Shown one piece after another: positions 41,720 to 48,077 of a stretch of DNA of 48,077 nucleotides. Source of the stretch: JAVBMU01 sp031551755 (GTDB lineage: Bacteria; Actinomycetota; Actinomycetes; Actinomycetales; Cellulomonadaceae). Position 1 is the first letter of the stretch; the number at the start of each line of letters is the position of its first letter. The stretch covers positions 1-48,077 of the forward strand of contig JAVBNE010000057.1 of the NCBI GenBank assembly GCA_031551755.1, in the 5' to 3' direction. Position numbers and translations under genes: made by a program. The notes under the pieces are model-generated. The model was not told the DNA's origin, made no database searches, and saw only the letters and a list, made by a program, of their open reading frames with translations.

Positions 41720-41995
41720 TCAGTGGCCAGCAGCCCGCGTGTAGCGCTGCCGCGCCGCTTCGCCGGTCGTTCCGATCGCTTCTCCGAGTCGCCGCCAGGA
41801 CACCTTCTGCTCCCGGGCCGCCGCGACTGCCATCGCCAGGTCTCTTTCCGCAGCGTCCCGGCGGAATGCGGCCAGTTTGACCGCCATCACTGGCGGTAAG
41901 GCAGCGTCGAAGTCTTCATCCTTCGGCTCGTAGCCTTCGAACTGGTCGGCCAAAGCCTCGGCGTGAGCGATCAAGGCTCCCAGATCCCGTCGCAT
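41720..41995 (-). CDS. Small HTH protein, probable antitoxin partner
   Basis: A 91-residue protein with a helical, acidic N-terminal half (EGYEPKDEDFDAALPPV) and a C-terminal helix-turn-helix (VSWRRLGEAIGTTGEAARQRYT). It starts at ATG 41995, three bases before the stop of the upstream toxin-like gene, so the two are translationally coupled. Toxin-first, HTH-second order occurs in several type II systems. The HTH probably autoregulates. Another reading is a plain transcription regulator. Confidence 0.7.
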   Translation of the reverse strand: MRRDLGALIAHAEALADQFEGYEPKDEDFDAALPPVMAVKLAAFRRDAAERDLAMAVAAAREQKVSWRRLGEAIGTTGEAARQRYTRAAGH

Positions 41996-41998
41996 CTT

Positions 41999-42328
41999 TC
42001 ATCCCTTCCTGCCTCGCAGGTACTTCTTCCGTACGGGGCTCATCGCGTGTCCGATCGCCACGATCCCGAACCACTCCAACACCCCCACCTCCATGAGCTG
42101 GCCCCTTGTGTCAGGGCCGACGATCACCGCCATCCCGTCCTCCTGCAGCACGTGATACGACTCATTTCGAAGCGCATGCAGCATGTCTTCCTCACGAACA
42201 CCATGGCGGAAGGCTGGCTCCAAGATCACGAGTTCCGCGATCTCCAGTCGCGCGCGAGAATGCTGACTCAATCGGACTTCATCTGCGCCGGGGTCGCTTC
42301 GATCGGGTTTTGGTTTTGACTCCAACAC
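41999..42328 (-). CDS. Putative toxin of a type II toxin-antitoxin pair
   Basis: A ~109-residue protein. The core reads FRHGVREEDMLHALRN, then MAVIVGPDTRGQLMEVGV and AIGHAMSPVRKKYL, matching a small actinobacterial family found upstream of HTH antitoxins and recalling the BrnT-like fold with its HGV(S/R)EEDI motif. Start uncertain: GTG 42328 has AGGA just upstream, TTG 42343 and a downstream ATG are alternatives. The cellular target would be RNA by analogy, not shown. Confidence 0.6.
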   Translation of the reverse strand: MLESKPKPDRSDPGADEVRLSQHSRARLEIAELVILEPAFRHGVREEDMLHALRNESYHVLQEDGMAVIVGPDTRGQLMEVGVLEWFGIVAIGHAMSPVRKKYLRGRKG

Positions 42329-42452
42329 AACTCCTGGACACAAGGTTACTTGTAGGCAAGGTTACTTTGCAATGCCTGTGGCGAGATCGGCCTTGCTCAC
42401 ATACGAACCTGCCCCACGTTGGCCTCGCAAGCGGCTGAGCTAGGGTCACACG

Positions 42453-42563
42453 GTGGACAAGGCGACGACCGTCGGTGCTGTGGACGTCCAGTACCACAGC
42501 GATGGCTCGGCAACAGCTGCCCTCGTGGTGTGCGGCGACCTCAACAGATTCCGCGTCCATTAA
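42453..42563 (+). pseudogene. Fragment resembling an endonuclease V-type N terminus
   Basis: A 36-codon frame from GTG 42453 reads VDKATTVGAVDVQYHSDGSA, then TAALVVCGDLNRFRVH and stops. The AVDVxY...ALVV arrangement recalls the first two strands of the endonuclease V / deoxyinosine endonuclease fold, which normally exceeds 200 residues. Probably a truncated remnant. Its stop overlaps that of SURF1 on the other strand. Confidence 0.4.
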
Positions 42564-43453
42564 GCCTCCCGTTCACTTCCCTCGTGTGATGAGACTCCAA
42601 CCGGCAGCCCCGCGATCCCCTCACTGCCGCCCCGTCGCCGTCGTCCGCCGGCTGCCTCATCGCGGACGATGCGCGCCCACAGCGCCACCGCGAAACCCCC
42701 GAAGAGCCACCACTGCACGGCGTAGAAAGCGTTCTGCACATTCACTCCTGTGCCGCCCTCCAGTTGCGGTCGCGGCAACAGCGCCGGCCCGCCCTCGGCA
42801 GCCGGCAGTGCCGCGGGCTCCGCGGAGGTCAACACCAGATAACCGGAGTAGCTCGGCCCACCCCACTCGTTCACGAGCGCACCGGTCGAGATCGAGTCGG
42901 TCTGCCCTGCGGGCAATCCCCCCTGCCCGGCGGCCTCGGATGCCTGCAGATACCCGGTCACCCGCACCTCGCCCTCCGGCACCGCGAGCGCCCGCGCCTC
43001 GCCGGGCGAGGCCACCCACCCCCGCACCACGGGCACCACCGGGGCCCCCGACAACCCGGCCCACGACTTCCCGTCGGTGCCGTCATCGGAAACCCGGAGC
43101 GGGGTGAGCACGAGGTAGCCGCTGCGCCCGTCGAGCACCCGCTGCGTCACGAGCAACTGCCCCGAAGCCTGGTAGCGACCCTCCACCCAGACGCGGTGCC
43201 CGACCAGCTCCCCCGGGAAAGTCGACTGCGGGGGCAGTACCTCACCGAGCCCTTTTGGTCCGACGGAGTTCTCGGCGGCCAGTTCCTCGGCGGCGGCCTG
43301 GTTGGCGGCCTGTTCAGCCCGCTGATGGGCTCGGTCGAGCTGCCACATTCCGAGCCGGCCACAAACCGCGGCGGCGGCGAGAAAGAGCAGGAGGAGCCCG
43401 ATCATCCGCGGCCGCCGGGCGACGGTCCAGAACGAGGTACGGGCAGCGCTCAC
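42560..43453 (-). CDS. SURF1 family protein (cytochrome oxidase assembly)
   Basis: A 297-residue membrane protein with the SURF1 layout: an N-terminal transmembrane helix (RRPRMIGLLLLFLAAAAVC) followed by GRLGMWQLDRAHQR, a large extracytoplasmic domain with VWVEGRYQ, GYLVLTPL and VVRGWV, and a C-terminal helix in NVQNAFYAVQWWLFGGFAVALW. It helps assemble heme-copper cytochrome c oxidase. GTG 43453 is selected. A basic Gly/Arg tail ends the protein. Divergent from phosphoketolase. Confidence 0.92.
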   Translation of the reverse strand: MSAARTSFWTVARRPRMIGLLLLFLAAAAVCGRLGMWQLDRAHQRAEQAANQAAAEELAAENSVGPKGLGEVLPPQSTFPGELVGHRVWVEGRYQASGQLLVTQRVLDGRSGYLVLTPLRVSDDGTDGKSWAGLSGAPVVPVVRGWVASPGEARALAVPEGEVRVTGYLQASEAAGQGGLPAGQTDSISTGALVNEWGGPSYSGYLVLTSAEPAALPAAEGGPALLPRPQLEGGTGVNVQNAFYAVQWWLFGGFAVALWARIVRDEAAGGRRRRGGSEGIAGLPVGVSSHEGSEREA

Positions 43454-43568
43454 CCTCACACCGTATCGGCCCACTATCCAATACCGATCCACCCCGGTGC
43501 AGGTGCACGCCGGATGGGGTTACATGATCGTGATCGGCCACACCCACTCCGGCGACCAGGAGCGACGC

Positions 43569-46058
43569 ATGACGACGACCACACCCCGCATCGACACACC
43601 CTGGGCCGCGACGCCCACGAGCCCGCTCGACGATGCGATGGTGGCGCGCATCGACGGTTGGTGGCGGGCAGCCAACTACCTGTCGATCGGCCAGATCTAC
43701 CTCCTGGACAATCCGCTGCTGCGCACTCCCCTGACCCGCGACGACGTCAAGCCGCGCCTGCTGGGCCACTGGGGCACGACGCCGGGGCTGAACTTCCTCT
43801 ACGCCCACCTGAACCGCGCGATCAACGAGCGTCGCCAGTCGACCATCTATGTCACGGGACCCGGCCACGGCGGCCCGGGGCTGGTCGCAAATGCCTATCT
43901 GGAGGGCACCTACTCCAAGGTCTACTCCCACATCACTCAGGACACCGAAGGATTGCGCCGGCTCTGCCGCCAGTTCTCCTTCCCGGGCGGCATCCCCTCC
44001 CATGTGGCACCCGAAACGCCCGGGTCGATCCATGAGGGCGGCGAACTCGGCTACGCCCTCTCCCATGCTTACGGGGCGGCCTTCGACAACCCGGATCTGC
44101 TCGTCGCGACGGTGGTCGGCGACGGCGAGGCTGAGACCGGTCCGCTGGCCACGAGCTGGCACTCCAATAAGTTCGTGAACCCCGTCAACGACGGCGTGGT
44201 GTTGCCGATCCTGCATCTGAACGGCTACAAGATCGCCAACCCGACCGTCCTCGCCCGGATCGACGACGACGAGCTTCGTGACCTCATGGTGGGCTACGGC
44301 CACACCCCCTACTTCTTCACGGGCGGGTTCGACGACGAGGACATCGCCGACGTGCACCGCCGGTTCGCCGCACTGCTGGATCAGGTGCTCGACCACATCG
44401 CGCGGATCAAGGCAGCGGCAGCCGCCGGCGACGAGTCCCGGCCGGCGTGGCCGATGATCGTCTTCCGCACCCCGAAGGGCTGGACCTGCCCGCCGGAGAT
44501 CGACGGGAAGAAAACAGAAGGCTCCTGGCGGGCCCACCAGGTTCCGCTGGCCAGCGCCCGGGACACCCCCGAACACCTGGAAGTGCTCCGCGGGTGGTTG
44601 GAGTCCTATCGCGCGGACGAACTCTTCGACGCCGACGGCCGCCTGAACGCCGATATCGCGGAGCTCGCTCCCGCCGGTCACCTGCGGATGAGCGACAACC
44701 CGCATACCAACGGGGGCCTGCTGCTCAGGGACCTGCGACTGCCCGACTTCCGTGAGTACGGCGTCCAGGTCAACCACCCCGGGTCCGCCATCGCGGAGGC
44801 CACCAAGGTGCTCGGGCAATGGCTCACCGACGTCATCCGGCTCAACCCGACGAACTTCCGCATCTTCGGCCCGGACGAGACCGCCTCGAACCGGCTTCAG
44901 GCCGTCTACGACGCGACGGATAAGCAGTGGAACGCCGCCTACATCGGCCCGGAGGTCGACGAACACCTGGCCCGGGCCGGCCGCGTCATGGAGATGCTGT
45001 CAGAACACCAATGCCAAGGCTGGCTGGAGGGATACCTCCTGACCGGCCGTCACGGGATGTTCAACTGCTACGAGGCGTTCATCCACATCGTCGACTCCAT
45101 GGTCAACCAGCACGCGAAGTGGCTCAAGGTCACCGACGACATCCCGTGGCGGCGGCCGATCGCCAGCCTGAACTACCTGCTGTCCAGCCATGTGTGGCGC
45201 CAGGACCACAACGGTTTCAGCCACCAGGACCCGGGGTTCATCGACTTCGTGATCAACAAGAAAGCCGAGATCGTACGGGTCTACCTGCCGCCGGACGCCA
45301 ACACGTTGCTCTCGACCTACGACCACTGCCTGCGCTCCCGCCAGTACGTGAACGTCGTCGTCGCCGGCAAACAACCGGGGCCGCAGTTCCTGACCATGGA
45401 CGAGGCCGTCGCCCACTGCACCCGCGGGTTGGGCATCTGGGAGTGGGCCAGCACGGAGGTGCCAGGTGAGGACCCCGACGTCGTCCTCGCCGCCGCCGGG
45501 GACATCCCGACGATCGAGGTGCTGGCCGCCGCGGACCTGCTGCGCCGCCATCTGCCGGATCTCAAGGTGCGCGTGGTCAACGTCGTCGACCTCATGCGGT
45601 TGCAGCACGAGCGGGACCACCCGCACGGACTCTCCGACCGCGACTTCGACGTGATCTTCACCGCCGAAAAGCCGATCGTCTTCGCCTACCACGGCTACCC
45701 CTGGCTCATTCACCGCCTCACGTACCGCCGCAACGGTCACGACAATCTGCACGTGCGGGGGTACAAGGAGGAGGGCACCACCACGACACCCTTCGACATG
45801 GTGATGCTCAACGACCTCGACCGCTACCACCTGGTGATCGACGTGATCGACCAGGTGCCGTCCCTGCGCTCGAAGGCGGCCGGGTTGCGCCAGGAGATGA
45901 TGGACGCGCGCCTCGCCGCCCGGCGGTACACCCGGGTGCACGGCGAGGACATCCCCGAGGTCCGGGACTGGGTGTGGCCGGACGCCGGCGACACCGCCAC
46001 CGAGGCGGGCGGCCCGTCCTACGACACCGCCGCGCTCACGGGTGGTGACAACGAGTAG
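43569..46058 (+). CDS. xfp: Xylulose-5-phosphate/fructose-6-phosphate phosphoketolase
   Basis: An 829-residue thiamine-diphosphate enzyme splitting xylulose 5-P (and often fructose 6-P) into acetyl phosphate and a sugar phosphate. Motifs: YLSIGQIYLLDNPLL, GHWGTTPGLNFLYAH, the TPP-binding GDGEAETGP with TSWHSNKF (~200), and KGWTCPPEIDGKK. The second TPP-side half has HDHxGxS-like RQDHNGFSHQDPGFIDF. AGGAG six bases before ATG 43569 sets the start. Typical length for the family. The gene is monocistronic here; acetate kinase or phosphotransacetylase is not in the window. Confidence 0.96.
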   Translation: MTTTTPRIDTPWAATPTSPLDDAMVARIDGWWRAANYLSIGQIYLLDNPLLRTPLTRDDVKPRLLGHWGTTPGLNFLYAHLNRAINERRQSTIYVTGPGHGGPGLVANAYLEGTYSKVYSHITQDTEGLRRLCRQFSFPGGIPSHVAPETPGSIHEGGELGYALSHAYGAAFDNPDLLVATVVGDGEAETGPLATSWHSNKFVNPVNDGVVLPILHLNGYKIANPTVLARIDDDELRDLMVGYGHTPYFFTGGFDDEDIADVHRRFAALLDQVLDHIARIKAAAAAGDESRPAWPMIVFRTPKGWTCPPEIDGKKTEGSWRAHQVPLASARDTPEHLEVLRGWLESYRADELFDADGRLNADIAELAPAGHLRMSDNPHTNGGLLLRDLRLPDFREYGVQVNHPGSAIAEATKVLGQWLTDVIRLNPTNFRIFGPDETASNRLQAVYDATDKQWNAAYIGPEVDEHLARAGRVMEMLSEHQCQGWLEGYLLTGRHGMFNCYEAFIHIVDSMVNQHAKWLKVTDDIPWRRPIASLNYLLSSHVWRQDHNGFSHQDPGFIDFVINKKAEIVRVYLPPDANTLLSTYDHCLRSRQYVNVVVAGKQPGPQFLTMDEAVAHCTRGLGIWEWASTEVPGEDPDVVLAAAGDIPTIEVLAAADLLRRHLPDLKVRVVNVVDLMRLQHERDHPHGLSDRDFDVIFTAEKPIVFAYHGYPWLIHRLTYRRNGHDNLHVRGYKEEGTTTTPFDMVMLNDLDRYHLVIDVIDQVPSLRSKAAGLRQEMMDARLAARRYTRVHGEDIPEVRDWVWPDAGDTATEAGGPSYDTAALTGGDNE

Positions 46059-46257
46059 GGCTGTCCGAATCGGCCGGGAGTCCACCGCCGAGACGGGGGA
46101 ACGACCAGATTGACAAACGCACATTTCACCCTATAGCCTCCTTTCCTGCCAACGATGATCGGCTTCAAAGGAACAGCAGGATGCGGGGAGTCAACCTAGG
46201 GACAAGGGCGGATACACCATTCGTACGCGCGCCTGGGTTTTGGACCGGGGCGGCTTT

Positions 46258-46416
46258 GTGAACACGCTCAGAATCCCGGGTCTAATTCTCAGCCTGTTGT
46301 TCATCGCACTCATTGTTGTGTTCATCGGTGCGGTGTTGCGCGCGTTCTACACTCGAACTCGCAAAGCCGACACGAAGAGCGAGCCGCCTTCGCAAGAGGT
46401 GGACATGGAAGGCTAA
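46258..46416 (+). CDS. Small single-pass membrane protein A
   Basis: A 52-residue frame from GTG 46258. It reads VNTLRIPGLILSLLFIALIV, then VFIGAVLRAFYTRTRKAD and an acidic tail. One hydrophobic helix (about 8-29) is followed by a basic stop-transfer segment, so the C terminus should be cytoplasmic. It is paralogous to the next small gene: LILSLL and IGAV are shared. No family known to me; no strong ribosome-binding site. Confidence 0.55.
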   Translation: MNTLRIPGLILSLLFIALIVVFIGAVLRAFYTRTRKADTKSEPPSQEVDMEG

Positions 46417-46485
46417 TTAGGGCCACATGTTCCTCGGCGCCCTCGGAGTTCCTTTCGCAGTCCAGAAATAGATCGGACGAACGGC

Positions 46486-46647
46486 ATGATGGTCGGGTTT
46501 AACTTTGGAGAATTGATTCTCAGCCTATTGCTCCTCGTCGTGGCCCTTGCGCTCATCGGTGCGGTGGCCTACGCCATCAGCGTGGGCGTTCTCAAGGCCC
46601 GCAAGAAGCACGGATCAAACACACCGAAGGTCGACGCCAGGGATTAA
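46486..46647 (+). CDS. Small single-pass membrane protein B
   Basis: A 53-residue frame from ATG 46486 (a second ATG follows at 46489). It reads MMVGFNFGELILSLLLLVVA, then LALIGAVAYAISVGVLKARKK and a polar tail. One transmembrane helix (about 9-33) and a basic anchor. It shares LILSLL...IGAV with the preceding gene, 69 bases upstream, so the pair looks like a diverged tandem duplication. Function unknown; too small for homology-based claims. Confidence 0.55.
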   Translation: MMVGFNFGELILSLLLLVVALALIGAVAYAISVGVLKARKKHGSNTPKVDARD

Positions 46648-46712
46648 CGCGGTTGCCTGGGAGCAACATGGTTGCCAGGCACCCACTGCCCGGACATTGG
46701 GCACCACCGCAG

Positions 46713-46749
46713 GACGGCCCGGTGACCACACATCGGTCACCGGGCCGTC
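46713..46749. terminator. Strong hairpin, copy 1 of a repeated terminator sequence
   Basis: A perfect 15-bp stem (GACGGCCCGGTGACC at 46713-46727 with 46735-46749) and a 7-base loop, followed by TTGG. It lies between the small membrane protein genes and the convergent toxin remnant. Almost the same sequence recurs at 47456-47488. Confidence 0.8.
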
Positions 46750-46795
46750 TTGGCGCGCCACCGGGGCTTGCGCCCATAGCGCACAAGACACATGG

Positions 46796-47112
46796 TCAGT
46801 CGCTGAGGCGGTGGGCCCAATACCCCGGGCGCCGACGCTCATGGGCGTAGGCGACAACAACCACCTCGCGATCCAGGACCACATACTTGATGTCGTAGCG
46901 GAACCCAGCAACGCTGCGCGTACGCACCGGGGGTTCGCGCCGCGCGCCGCGATGGAAGCCCCAGCTGTTCGGCGACGCGATCACACTGGCCATCGCTGAG
47001 CCGACAGCGTCCAAGAACCGGTCGCCCCAGCCCTCCCGCTCGTCTTCCAGAAAGCTCGCAGCTTCGCGAAGCTCCTTCCCGCTTCAGGGTGTTGACGCCA
47101 GTGGTACGTCAC
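46796..47112 (-). pseudogene. Second RelE/ParE-family toxin, frameshifted
   Basis: From GTG 47112 the frame reads VTYHWRQHPEAG. It then loses homology, which resumes one frame over as KELREAASFLEDEREGWGD and continues through FRYDIKYVVLDREVVVVAYAHE to WAHRLSD, ending at 46796. The break lies near 47076-47079, where one missing A would restore the frame (GGGAAGG for GGGAAAGG). The intact product would be ~105 residues. The start overlaps the antitoxin stop (GTGA), as in the first locus. Confidence 0.85.
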
Positions 47113-47360
47113 GAGCGCCGCTGAGCCAGCTCAGTGCGGATCTGGGTGATGCTAGCGGGACCGTCGACAAGTTCAACCGCGCCGCCAGCGATCTCCGCAA
47201 CTCGACGAGCGATCACCTCATCCCAAGCAGCATCGATCTCAGGTTGGTCGCTTTGCGTGTCCTGCTCGACGCTCAGCCGCAGCATCCGCGCAGCTTCGAG
47301 CCTCTGGTCAGGCGTCAGTGCGTAGCCGGCCTCTACATAGTCCGCCAGAGTTGTTGTCAT
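47109..47360 (-). CDS. Addiction-module antitoxin
   Basis: An 83-residue protein starting MTTTLADYVEAGYALTPDQR, with IDAAWDEVIARRVAEI and VELVDG in the C-terminal half. This pattern matches the putative addiction module component family (TIGR02574-like), which pairs with RelE/ParE toxins. ATG 47360 is used; the frame stays open to 47480 through a hairpin, which argues against a longer start. The intact antitoxin is followed by the frameshifted toxin. Confidence 0.82.
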   Translation of the reverse strand: MTTTLADYVEAGYALTPDQRLEAARMLRLSVEQDTQSDQPEIDAAWDEVIARRVAEIAGGAVELVDGPASITQIRTELAQRRS

Positions 47361-47455
47361 AGTCCGAGTGTAAGAGCGCACGCCGACATCGAGCAGCGCG
47401 TCCCTGAACACGCCGGGTCGCCGCCCCGCCCCTAACCGCTGTCTCACAGAACCGA

Positions 47456-47488
47456 ACGGCCCGGTGACCACGTCGGTCACCGGGCCGT
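47456..47488. terminator. Strong hairpin, copy 2 of a repeated terminator sequence
   Basis: A perfect 14-bp stem (ACGGCCCGGTGACC at 47456-47469 with 47475-47488) and a 5-base loop, again followed by TTGG. It lies downstream of the GlcG-like gene on the minus strand and upstream of the antitoxin gene. Confidence 0.8.
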
Positions 47489-47525
47489 CTTGGTATGCGC
47501 ACCGCCCCCGGGTGCGCTGCCGTAC

Positions 47526-47945
47526 TCAGCCGAGCGCGGCTGCCCCCGCACTGGCGACTTGGGCGTCCTCGTCGCTCGTCCCGCCCGAGGCACCGATCGC
47601 ACCGGCGATCACTCCGCCGATGGTGATCGGCACCCCGCCGCCGAAGATCATCAGGCGATCCGCCTTCACGATCCCGTGCAGCAACGCCCCCTCGTCCTTG
47701 ATCATCGGGTACCACTCACTGGTCGGTTTCCCGAAAGCCGTGACGGTGTAGGCCTTGTCCTGCGCGAGTTGGATGGACAGCGTTGCGGCGCCGTCCATCC
47801 GTTCGAAAGCGAGGAGCGCCCCGCCCGCATCGACGACGGCCAGGCACAGCGGCACCCCGATGGCCTCCGCCTCCGCCACGGCCGCAGCCATGACCTTGCG
47901 CGCACCCGCCAACGTGAGCGTCGGGCGCATGACGACGTCCGTCAT
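47526..47945 (-). CDS. GlcG/HbpS family heme-binding-type protein
   Basis: A 139-residue protein of the GlcG/HbpS (DUF336) fold. It shows LTLAGARKVMAAAVAEAEAI, PLCLAVVDAGGALLAFERMD, SIQLAQDKAYTVTAFGKPT and the glycine-rich end GGGVPITIGGVIAGAIGASG. Members bind heme or corrinoids, or act as accessory proteins of oxidative catabolism; the exact ligand here is not determinable. ATG 47945 has GGAG six bases upstream. It follows the partial gene at the window edge after 18 bases, so both belong to one operon. No signal peptide. Confidence 0.85.
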   Translation of the reverse strand: MTDVVMRPTLTLAGARKVMAAAVAEAEAIGVPLCLAVVDAGGALLAFERMDGAATLSIQLAQDKAYTVTAFGKPTSEWYPMIKDEGALLHGIVKADRLMIFGGGVPITIGGVIAGAIGASGGTSDEDAQVASAGAAALG

Positions 47946-47963
47946 CTGCAACTCCGTCCGAAC

Positions 47964-48077
47964 TCAGGTCAGGACGCTGGTGAAGGCGTCGTTGAGGACC
48001 CGACCGTGGTAGAAGATGCCCTTGCCGAGCTGGTCCGCCGTCCAGAGGGTGGTCGGACGGTCGCGGTGGGCCACATA
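47964..48077 (-). CDS. C-terminal end of an unidentified protein (partial)
   Basis: The last 37 codons of a gene that enters from beyond the window. They read YVAHRDRPTTLWTADQLGKG, then IFYHGRVLNDAFTSVLT and TGA at 47966-47964. The frame is open to the window edge. I do not recognise the family. Its position just upstream of the GlcG-like gene suggests a shared pathway, perhaps an oxidative enzyme, but this is only context. Confidence 0.5.
   Translation of the reverse strand, partial: YVAHRDRPTTLWTADQLGKGIFYHGRVLNDAFTSVLT

Noticed and set aside
43314..46124. Two long minus-strand frames opposite phosphoketolase
   Set aside because: Their sequences are complementary to a clear enzyme and show no recognisable domain.
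46796..47014. Complete 72-residue protein starting at MDAVGSAM
   Set aside because: Homology continues upstream in the next frame to a start overlapping the antitoxin stop, so this is the C-terminal part of a frameshifted toxin.

Overview
The window is high-GC, densely coded chromosomal DNA from an actinobacterium. The evidence is the conserved block pcrA / sucCD / DUF6350 / purN-purH / DUF3017 / mdh / icd, GTG starts, PspC-type stress genes and SURF1. Gene content fits Propionibacteriales (family Propionibacteriaceae) best; that placement is inference.

Layout. 1-5089: an accessory island with the tail of an IS3-family transposase, a large helical protein gene whose 5' end is replaced by the IS, two paralogous lipoprotein genes within a 1,033-bp tandem duplication, an orphan C-terminal fragment, and a second large gene that keeps its N terminus but lacks its C terminus. 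5086-10243: GNAT acetyltransferase, purU, mdh, icd and an aquaporin. 10312-16487: a DUF3017 membrane protein, an FAD oxidoreductase, purH, purN and two membrane proteins. 16565-17216: a 19-bp repeat/inverted-repeat element and a toxin-antitoxin locus with a frameshifted toxin. 17321-20884: sucD-sucC, then a TadE-like gene divergent from a small HTH + Clp-N operon whose promoter carries two identical palindromes. 21350-28997: pcrA, two small membrane proteins and a PspC-histidine kinase/LuxR regulator pair divergent from a PspC/toastrack membrane protein. 29195-34190: a secreted beta-propeller, a membrane protein, and a glycosyltransferase + class III aminotransferase pair. 34260-36217: guaA and, upstream of it on the same strand, two tRNA genes that appear circularly permuted. 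36314-41026: two conserved hypotheticals and a heterodimeric ABC exporter. 41123-42563: small regulators and a toxin-antitoxin pair. 42560-46058: SURF1 and phosphoketolase. 46258-48077: two tandem small membrane proteins, a second toxin-antitoxin locus with a frameshifted toxin, a GlcG/HbpS-like gene and an unidentified partial gene.

The housekeeping part covers the TCA cycle (mdh, icd, sucCD; icd and sucC share an operator-like motif), purine and one-carbon metabolism (purU, purN, purH, guaA), and the phosphoketolase bypass.

The most unusual signal is at 35952-36217 on the minus strand. Two consecutive tRNA-like genes have the T-arm and acceptor 3' strand placed before the acceptor 5' strand and D-arm. 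In each, the acceptor stem pairs 7/7 only in the permuted order, an anticodon stem can be drawn between the same two halves, and the outer tail and leader are also complementary. No standard 7-nt anticodon loop can be assembled, so the product may be a two-piece tRNA or a tRNA-like RNA.
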